Positions 1 through 6,282 of a DNA stretch of 25,049 nt are shown piece by piece. The first letter of the stretch is position 1, and each line of letters opens with the position of its first letter. Position numbers and translations under genes: made by a program. The stretch lies in assembly GCF_001039355.2 (NCBI RefSeq), contig NW_019773659.1, positions 220,758-245,806 of the forward strand, written 5' to 3'. The DNA comes from Lingula anatina. Taxonomy: Eukaryota > Brachiopoda > Lingulata > Lingulida > Lingulidae. The notes below the pieces were generated by a model. The model did not search any database. It was not told the DNA's origin and was given only the letters and a program-made list of their open reading frames with translations.

Positions 1-108
1 TTACTCTAAGCATTGTGTCCTATTGTGTTTACCCTGTAATTATGTGCAATTTGCGATACGTAAGTTTATCCATATCCGTAATGTCACCTTCTCTGCACAA
101 AACTGTAT
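1..108 (+). repeat. 328-bp repeat core, copy A (partial, cut by window edge)
   Basis: This stretch matches 442-549 and 5446-5553 with no difference that I can see by eye, and it is the last 108 bp of the 328-bp core described at 222-549. Its beginning lies left of the window. It runs directly into a satellite-like stretch at 109-220. The same 36-residue reading frame opens in all three copies, but it is only a by-product of the repeat and not a gene. Confidence 0.9.
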
Positions 109-220
109 GTGTATGTATATATTCTGATAACTGTGTATGTCTGTTTTGTTGCTGCGGTGTCTGTGTTTATCATAAAATAATAATATATTTTGATCACTGT
201 GTTATATCTGTGTTGTTACT
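109..220 (-). repeat. Satellite of about 50 bp, minus orientation, joined to core copy A
   Basis: Read on the minus strand, this stretch contains the CACAGTGATCA and CAGTTATCAGAATATATAC motifs of the satellite seen at 1269-2115, spaced in the same way. It touches the end of core copy A on one side and the single undetermined base at 221 on the other. This shows the satellite and the core can be parts of one composite repeat. Confidence 0.7.
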
Positions 221-221
221 N

Positions 222-549
222 AAATACTTACTGAAGGACGAATACAATGAAAGCGTGCCACATATAGATGAACAATGATTGTGTGCAGTCGGGCAGATAA
301 TCAGATAAGCGGTTGGGACTTGGGAGATGACAATTAAAGCTGTCACTCAGCAGCATCGGTAGAGGGAGAGGTGGCAATTAAGGCTGTCACTCATCACCTT
401 AAACGAGGCCAACTCAACTAACTTCCCTTACCCCAGCTGACTTACTCTAAGCATTGTGTCCTATTGTGTTTACCCTGTAATTATGTGCAATTTGCGATAC
501 GTAAGTTTATCCATATCCGTAATGTCACCTTCTCTGCACAAAACTGTAT
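222..549 (+). repeat. 328-bp repeat core, copy B
   Basis: This is a full-length copy, gap-free against 5226-5553, with about five or six single-base differences in 328 bp (roughly 98% identity). It begins AAATACT and ends CTGTAT in both places. It contains an internal direct repeat (around 330-352 and 373-395, core CAATTAARGCTGTCACTCA). It has no terminal inverted repeats, no evident tRNA promoter boxes and no long reading frame. The family is unrecognised. The high identity implies recent copying. A (TA)n run follows at 547-564. Confidence 0.85.
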
Positions 550-564
550 ATATATATATATATA
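547..564. repeat. (TA)n microsatellite
   Basis: A short TA dinucleotide run directly follows the end of core copy B. Copies A and C are followed by different sequence, so the 3' neighbour of the core varies. Confidence 0.85.
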
Positions 565-951
565 ATGTTAATTCATGCAACCTTCGAGACTTGGCTGCTA
601 GGGCTATCCGACACTGTAATCGATTATGCCAAATATAGACCTTGTTGGAAATATCAAAAATCACCAGGTTACAGGTTTGAATAGTTCCTGAAGATTTTAT
701 ATGTTCAAAAATGAATGTCAAACTATGGAAAAACCTCAACAGATAAGGAAAAAATATTTCATCCAAATACATGTTTACAATGCCGTTTTGTGTGCGGCCA
801 TTTTGGAAGACGAATGTCACTTCAGAGAATACTCAATGAAATCGATACATGAACATTCCTCTGGCATATAAAATGTAACTTAAGCATAAACTGTTTTTTC
901 CTGTTGAATTTATAATTCAACTGGTCATTGTATAACATACGTACATCTTAC
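565..951. other. Unassigned AT-rich intergenic stretch
   Basis: No gene is recognised here. A minus-strand open frame spans 470-820, but its translation is low in complexity, runs into the repeat core and (TA)n, and resembles no family I know. A GGCCATTTTGG motif near 795-805 resembles a YY1 site and recurs in similar form near 975. Confidence 0.5.
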
Positions 952-980
952 CTGTCTCTATGGCCTTCTACTAGCGCCAT
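952..980 (-). CDS. Candidate tiny first coding exon (weak)
   Basis: On the minus strand, a GC-richer stretch (about 980-1040) leads into CAAAATGGCGC, a good animal start context that also forms a YY1-like CGCCATTTTG motif on the plus strand. Ten codons follow (M-A-L-V-E-G-H-R-D and a split codon), ending in a strong splice donor AG/GTAAGA. This looks like the first coding exon of a gene running leftwards. No second exon with a compatible phase was found at 1-950, so it could equally be chance or a remnant. Confidence 0.22.
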
Positions 981-1225
981 TTTGCTGAGCGGCGCAACCT
1001 CTTTCTGAAAACGAGGCCGGTTGCTCACAAGGCTGTTGACATTTACCGATTGTGGTGGTAGTGCCCGACCAATTCCAATGCTTCAAACCCACCGATTGCG
1101 ATACTTGCGACAGATCCTAGAATTTTAAAAGTACTTTTAAAAGGATTACACCCAATTGTGACACCTTCTACTTACCTATTGTGGTAGTAGGGCCCAAGCA
1201 AATTTAGACCTGCCATAACGGGATT

Positions 1226-1268
1226 GGCCGTATAGCTCAGGCGGTAGAGCTCTTGTCTCACAGAGAAG
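1226..1268 (+). repeat. tRNA-like 5' half (possible SINE head or tRNA fragment)
   Basis: The sequence folds like the 5' half of a tRNA. It has a 7-nt acceptor-like strand, TA at positions 8-9, a D stem GCTC/GAGC with loop AGGCGGTA, and an anticodon stem CTTGT/AGAAG with 4 of 5 pairs and a 7-nt loop CTCACAG (anticodon CAC if real). The A-box TAGCTCAGGCGG is good. No T arm or B-box follows; the satellite begins instead. It is therefore not a complete tRNA gene but is consistent with a tRNA-derived SINE head. Confidence 0.5.
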
Positions 1269-2115
1269 TCACAGAGTAATAGTAATGATTGCAAACAAGT
1301 AGAGTCACAAAATCCACATACACAGTGCTCACAATATATACAAACACGTACAGTGACAACACCAACATGCACAGTAATCAAAATAATTACTTACAAACAC
1401 TGTCACAATACAGACGTACACAGTGATCAGAATTATTTGCAGACACAAACAGTAACAACACAAACATACACAGTGATCAAAAACATATTAACATATATAG
1501 TGATAACAGTAACGTAACAATACAAAATAGACACAGCAAACAGAATATAAACAGACACATAGACATACATGGACAACACCAACATTCAGCAAAATAGTAA
1601 TGATTATAAACAGAGTGACAAAACTGACATGCACAGTAATCAAAATCAATACAAACAGTGATCAAATTATATACAGATACATATAGCAACAAAACACTTA
1701 TATCAAGATCAAAATATATAGAAAAACATAGAGCTATAACATGGATATACTGTATAAAGTAATCAGCGCATATATTATATACAAATACAGTGTTAACATA
1801 CAATGTACAGAGCAATCAGAATATCTATAAACACAATTACTAACACTGACAACAAAGACTGTACGCAGTGATCAGAATATGTGCAAACACATACAGCTAA
1901 ACCAATAATATCATAATACCAATACTATAATATCAATAGCAGATATACGGAATGTATGACAACACAGAATGTATACAGCGATCAGAAAATAACAGACACA
2001 GCTTAAAGTGACAACACTAACATACACAGAAATCATGAGGATTACAAACAAACAGAGTGACAATACAGACTTGATAAGAATATATAGAAAGACAAACAGT
2101 GACAATAGAAAATTT
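1269..2115 (+). repeat. Degenerate satellite array, unit about 49-50 bp
   Basis: The unit is approximately CACAGTGATCAGAATATAT followed by ACAAACACATACAGTGACAACACAAACAT-like sequence. Anchor motifs (CAGTGATCA or variants) start at 1323, 1372, 1421 and 1471, giving periods of 49, 49 and 50. Similar anchors continue to about 2100 with more drift. The long cysteine- and tyrosine-rich minus-strand open frames here are translations of the repeat and not genes. Confidence 0.85.
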
Positions 2116-2510
2116 GCTCCGAAGAACAATTTTTCTTTTTTTCTAGTGTGTGTGCCCTAAATTATCCCTGATATGAAAAAAAAAAAAAAAAAAAAAAAAA
2201 AAGAAAGAAAAAAAAAAAAACGACAATACTTTTCTTTCTCATAATATACAGCTACAAAATAGACTGGTGTGTCTGTGTCCCAGATTTAAGCTCTGTTTTA
2301 GACTGAGTTACCATGCCTAGATTGATTCATCTGGATTGGTCCAACTCCCAGGGGAGTCTCACTAAATTGCTATCAACTTAATTGGCTTAATTGTCTGTCG
2401 CACCTATGAATCAGTTAGGGTAAAGATAATGTAATCCAATGCATAGGAATATTTTGACAGACTTTCAGAGATGATCGCCCCCTGCTGTTACCCAGTATAT
2501 CGTGGGTATG
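2116..2510. other. Spacer with long poly-A tract, no gene
   Basis: An A-run with a few G interruptions spans 2176-2220. The rest is unremarkable sequence that interrupts the satellite. The poly-A could be the tail of a retroposed insert, but I see no recognisable body or target-site duplication. Confidence 0.6.
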
Positions 2511-2695
2511 CAGATAAACAAACACATACAGTGTTAACACAGAATGTATGCTGCAATCAGGATATATATATATAAACACAACTGCTAACAGTGACAACAA
2601 AGACTGTACACAGTGATCATAATATATGGAAACAAATAATGACAAGACAAACATACACAGTGATAAGAATATTTGCAGACACATATTTGTAACTA
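2511..2695 (+). repeat. Satellite segment, second block
   Basis: This has the same satellite as 1269-2115. The segment 2529-2626 aligns with 1791-1882 and with 4508-4594 over about 90 bp, including the shared GCTAACAGTGACAACAAAG core. Several 50-bp units are therefore repeated as a block and not one by one. Confidence 0.8.
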
Positions 2696-2879
2696 GATGG
2701 TGTTGATGAGTAGCCATCGCATATCCCGGCACTTCCCCATATTATCAAGAGCAGCTCACCCCTAGGGACCACTTACCACACATGCACGTATACACGCATG
2801 TACGCACACACATACACACATCACTGCTTCATCCAAAAGTATTTAAAAATATAAACGTAAAAAAAAACTACAATGATAA
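2696..2879. other. Spacer with CA/TACG-rich simple sequence, no gene
   Basis: About 2775-2822 is rich in CACA and TACGCAC-like simple sequence. Nothing else is recognised. Confidence 0.5.
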
Positions 2880-3396
2880 AAGAATTTAGAATCAACCAAC
2901 CCCCAGGGACAGCCCAACCCCCTGTTGCACTACAATTCAAAAGTGCCCATGCACATCTCTGATGATGGGTATACTAATCACCAAAGTTTCAACTTCCTAC
3001 CTACAATGGTCTAGAAGAAAATAGCAGAAACTACACTGTGAAAAGAATTCAGAATCAACCAACCCCCGGGGAAAGCCCAGCCCCCTGTTGCAATAAAATT
3101 CCTAAGTGTATATGCACATCCCTGATGACGGATCTTCCAATTCCCAAAGTTTCAATTTCCTATCCCGGTCCCAAATATCCCAAAGTTTCAATTTCCTATA
3201 ACGGTCTAGGAGGAGATAGCAAAAATTACAATGTCATAAGAATTTTGAATCAACTACCCCCCAGGGACAGCCCAACCCCCTGTGGCACTAAAATTCTAAT
3301 GTGCCCATGCACATCCCTGAAGATGGGTCTACCAATTCCCAAAAGTTCAACTTCCTACCTGCAATAGTCTAGGAGGAGATAGCGGAAATAACTAAC
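2880..3396 (+). repeat. Three-copy tandem repeat, unit about 160-195 bp
   Basis: Three units begin at AAGAATTYWGAATCAAC: 2880, 3043 and 3238, giving unit lengths of 163, 195 and about 160 bp. Each contains CCCARGGAMAGCCCARCCCCC, GCACATCYCTGA and CTTCCTA-like blocks in the same order. The middle unit is longer because a block of about 36 bp containing CCCAAAGTTTCAATTTCCTAT is duplicated (3143-3163 and 3179-3199). The 109-codon plus-strand frame across it comes from the repeat. Confidence 0.88.
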
Positions 3397-3496
3397 TCAC
3401 AGACGCAAGAATGCCCAAATGCACAGACGCACAGATGTAGGACGGGCGGGAGAACATGATCCCCGACTTTTGTCCCAAGAGTGCGGGGATAATAAG

Positions 3497-3611
3497 AATG
3501 TGAACAGTCACAAAAACTTATAGTGACAAAATAAACATGTACAGTAATCAAAATGAATACGAACCAATAGAGTGACAAATCTGATTAACAAAGTGATCAA
3601 AATAGAAAATG
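3497..3611 (+). repeat. Satellite segment, third block (left of inserted element)
   Basis: TAGTGACAAAATAAACATGTACAGTAATCAAAAT and AGAGTGACAAATC...AAAGTGATCAAAAT-type motifs repeat at about 50 bp. The block is cut off by the element at 3612-4462 and resumes at 4463. Confidence 0.75.
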
Positions 3612-4462
3612 CATGGGCGTAACCAGGCATACGCATGGATGCACTGTGCATACAATTTTCTGGGCCAACCATGATATTATTCTCTATAAATGTAGTGTAT
3701 TTTTCACAGAATATAATCTAAAATCCCCTTTGATTGTAAGCCGACCCCCCCCCCCCCCAATTGGCGTGAGGTTCGGGGCCCAAAATTTTTTGTAATTTAG
3801 AGGGTGAACTGTGCCAATTGGTACGTTTGATTCAGCTAGTCAAAATTTTAATTTCAAGAAAGGGCCATTGGTGTGATTTTTTCAGAAATTGAAAGGAGGG
3901 ATCATTCTCATCTCTTCAGCAGGAGATCAGTCGCGAACCGAGGGAATCAAGAAAGCAATTTTCATATTCGTTCAAGGGACTTCGTTTGCGGTATGTTGTC
4001 AGCCGGAGACCGTTACCAATCCGAACGAGAGACGAGAAGGCAACTTTCATATTCATTCAGTGGAGTGAATCGGCGCGTCGATGGGAGATCGTTATCGATT
4101 ATTTTTAACCCCCCCCTTGAAATTTATTATTCTTTAATTTTTTTTCATTTAATTTCACCTCCCTCCCCCCCCCCCCACACACACACACAGACACACGTCA
4201 TGGCACTTGGAAAAGTAGGACGCACTGAAATTTCCGAGAAAAAGTGTTGGTTCTTGGCGAAATAATATACTATACCTTAATTATATGGTGGTGAATACTT
4301 TAACTTTGAGTGATGATTTTATTTCTGGTGAAAAATAAGCTATTATATTTAGTACATATAATTTAAACTGTCCTTCATCTGTTGCATAAGTCTACATTTA
4401 GCTGTACCTGGGAATTATGAAAATTTGTGCGTACAATTTTAAAATGTCTGGTTGCGCCCCTG
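3612..4462. mobile_element. Non-autonomous DNA transposon with 19-bp TIRs, inserted in satellite
   Basis: The left end CATGGGCGTAACCAGGCAT (3612-3630) is the inverted counterpart of the right end, which reads CAGGGGCGCAACCAGACAT on the minus strand (4462-4444); 16 of 19 bases match. The flanks carry an identical AAATG on both sides (3607-3611 and 4463-4467), fitting a 5-bp target-site duplication, and satellite continues on both sides. The CAGGGGCG-type terminus resembles hAT-like elements, though those usually duplicate 8 bp. No transposase frame is present. The interior holds a poly-C run (about 3745-3758), a C-run with (CA)n (about 4163-4189) and a 28-bp imperfect direct repeat (about 3955-3982 and 4039-4066). 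Confidence 0.75.
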
Positions 4463-4612
4463 AAATGTACAATTATAACTATCAGAATATGTTACACTGA
4501 AACAAACAGTGACAAAACAGAATGTACATTTCAATCAGATTATACTTCACAACAATTGCTAACAGTGACAACAAAGACTGTACACACTTATAGGAGAGTC
4601 ACAGTAATTAAA
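4463..4612 (+). repeat. Satellite segment, fourth block (right of inserted element)
   Basis: The satellite resumes with TATCAGAATATGTTACACTG and AACAGTGACAAAACAGAATG, then the GCTAACAGTGACAACAAAG core shared with 1850 and 2590. It completes the array broken by the 3612-4462 element. Confidence 0.75.
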
Positions 4613-4781
4613 TCGAGGCACAGCTGAGAATGCACTCTGTACAACNTGTACAACACAATTTACAGCAAAAAAAACTAACTATGTGCGCAGCAAAAACGCC
4701 TGTTGAAACAATTTTAGGAGTGACATTAATTTGTAACCGAGCCTTGAGAACCAAGACATCGTGAAGAGAGAAAATGCTATC
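4613..4781. other. Spacer, no gene; one undetermined base at 4646
   Basis: Nothing is recognised. The single N at 4646 sits inside TACAACNTGTACAAC, a short near-palindromic context. Confidence 0.5.
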
Positions 4782-5227
4782 TTAAACCTAGGTCCCAACT
4801 ACATTTTGGACGCACGGTTTTTAGGCTCCTTGCGTCCGTCTAGGGCGTAGCTAAATCGCAGGGAGGGAATCAAATAAAGCCTAGATCCCAACCAAAAGTA
4901 TGGGCTGCTATGCGTGGTCTACGGCCAAAAAATGGGGGAAAACGTGGGAGTTCGTGCGTGAGGAGCACGTCCATCGTGCGACTTTTGGAGGACGCAAACA
5001 GCACGTAGAAACTTTTCGACATGATCAACAGCCGCTTCGTACGATCTTGCTACGTCCTAGCCGGACGCAAGGAACCTAAAAGCCGTGCGTGGAAAACGAT
5101 GTTGAGACCTAAGCTTAACTTTTCGACATGATCAACAGCCGCTACGTGCGATCTTGCTACGTCCTAGCCGGACGCAAAGAACCTAAAATACCGTGCGTGG
5201 AAAACGTATTTGGGACCTAGGCTTTAA
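4782..5227. mobile_element. MITE-like element with long, nested TIRs and TTAA ends
   Basis: About 70 bp at the left end (from TTAAACCTAGGTCCCAA) is the imperfect inverted copy of about 70 bp at the right end (to TTGGGACCTAGGCTTTAA). The shared blocks include ACGCACGG, TTTAGG, TTGCGTCCG and GTAGC. TTAA at both edges (4782-4785, 5224-5227) would fit the target site of piggyBac-like or Kolobok-like elements. The right end is tandemly duplicated with a 107-bp period (5011-5117 and 5118-5224), each copy ending in a CCTARGC-TTAA terminus. A second left-type terminus (AAAGCCTAGATCCCAAC) lies near 4877. No coding capacity is seen. Confidence 0.75.
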
Positions 5228-5553
5228 ATACTAACTGAAGGACGAATACGATGAAAGCGTGCCACATATAGATAAACAATGATTGTGTGCAGTCGGGCAG
5301 ATAATCAGATAAGCGGTTGGGACTTGGGAGATGACAATTAAAGCTGTCACTCAGCAGCATCGGTAGAGGGAGAAGTGGCAATTAAGGCTGTCACTCATCA
5401 CCTTAAACGAGGCCAACTCAACTAACTTCCCTAACCCCAGCTGACTTACTCTAAGCATTGTGTCCTATTGTGTTTACCCTGTAATTATGTGCAATTTGCG
5501 ATACGTAAGTTTATCCATATCCGTAATGTCACCTTCTCTGCACAAAACTGTAT
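5226..5553 (+). repeat. 328-bp repeat core, copy C
   Basis: This is a full-length copy, gap-free and about 98% identical to 222-549. It starts exactly at the right border of the MITE-like element at 4782-5227, whereas copy B starts just after an undetermined base. After its end the sequence (GGGGACTTAACG...) is unique, with no satellite. Confidence 0.85.
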
Positions 5554-5750
5554 ATGGGGACTTAACGACATTCGGCTTGAAGGCTTTAACCACTTTTTAT
5601 AGTTTATTTTTGCATTGTATTAGGTTGATGTGGCAGTCTAAGGTTGTTCTAGGTGGTTTTCAAGTTTATGCACCCGGTTTTAATATCATTTAGCGATTTT
5701 ACGACAATCGTTTACTATACAATCAAGGTGACAGCCGAGCGTGTACTCAC
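5554..5750. other. Unique intergenic sequence, no gene seen
   Basis: No repeat or conserved coding frame is recognised here. If the candidate exon at 5751-5941 is real, this is the start of its first intron. Confidence 0.4.
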
Positions 5751-5941
5751 TCTGTATTTTCATCCAAGTTGACCACAACTTTACCCGCTGAATTCGAGTC
5801 TGTCCATGGGTTGTAATTACTCAGCCTGGCAATTTGCAGCACAGCAACGCCCTGAAATCTTTTGAACAGAAAATGTTTTGTTTTGTGATAGCAACAAGGC
5901 CTTAAATGCCATTGCGGCGATGTACACGCTCTCCTCCACAT
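5751..5941 (-). CDS. Candidate first exon of a divergent gene with mitochondrial-type N-terminus
   Basis: A minus-strand frame opens with ATG at 5941 and continues for 63 codons plus 2 nt to a good splice donor (ACAGA/GTGAGTA). The first 45 or so residues are rich in R, K and H and lack acidic residues, as in mitochondrial presequences; the first D comes near residue 48 (N-P-W-T-D-S). It is head-to-head with ZFYVE19 with 341 bp between the start codons, a usual layout for a bidirectional promoter. No protein family is recognised, and no following exon could be picked out at 1-5740, which is filled with repeats, so the gene would have a long first intron or be a remnant. Confidence 0.35.
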
Positions 5942-6282
5942 GCTTTATTTTTTTTACAAACCCTTCAACAAGTAGTACCGTTGAACATGAAAAAAAAATA
6001 CCAAAATAGATAATTGAAATTTTGCAAGACTTTTTGAGAGATAATATTAATGGAACACTTCAAATAATATTTCTCTTTAATATATCAAATATATTTATCG
6101 GTATGTATCAATTTTTACATACTTAATATATTTTGAAGTTACTTTGTTTAAGTACGACTTTATGATGTACGCTATCGGTTAACAACTTCCGGTAGATAGT
6201 TTTGGTGATGAGCCAACACATGATGCTGACGGAGATTGACCTAGACCACATCCACCACCAGTGACCCATACTATTCAACACA
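5942..6282. promoter_or_regulatory. ZFYVE19 upstream region with ETS-type site
   Basis: ACTTCCGG at 6185-6192, about 90 bp before the ZFYVE19 start codon, matches the ETS-family consensus typical of TATA-less housekeeping promoters. The region may serve a divergent transcript as well (see 5751-5941). The exact transcription start is not visible. Confidence 0.4.

Noticed and set aside
574-638. Plus-strand peptide (LRDLAARAIRHC) faintly like a SOCS-box or ankyrin-type segment
   Set aside because: Only about 20 residues, preceded by microsatellite and followed by a stop; no acceptor site or neighbouring exon to support it.
1226-1268. Complete tRNA-Val (CAC) gene
   Set aside because: The T arm, B-box and 3' acceptor strand are absent; only the 5' half is tRNA-like.
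1172-2732. Several minus-strand open frames rich in Cys, Tyr, Val and Leu
   Set aside because: They are translations of the 50-bp satellite; their repetitive composition follows the DNA repeat and none has a recognisable domain or splice context.
2957-3340. CTGATGA motifs in the tandem repeat, possible hammerhead ribozyme cores
   Set aside because: The required GAAA box and the closing stem sequences are missing; the position reads CAAAG, and the third unit has lost CTGATGA.
3038-3367. 109-codon plus-strand open frame rich in Pro and Ser
   Set aside because: It spans two units of the tandem repeat at 2880-3396, and the peptide repeats with the DNA; no family resemblance.
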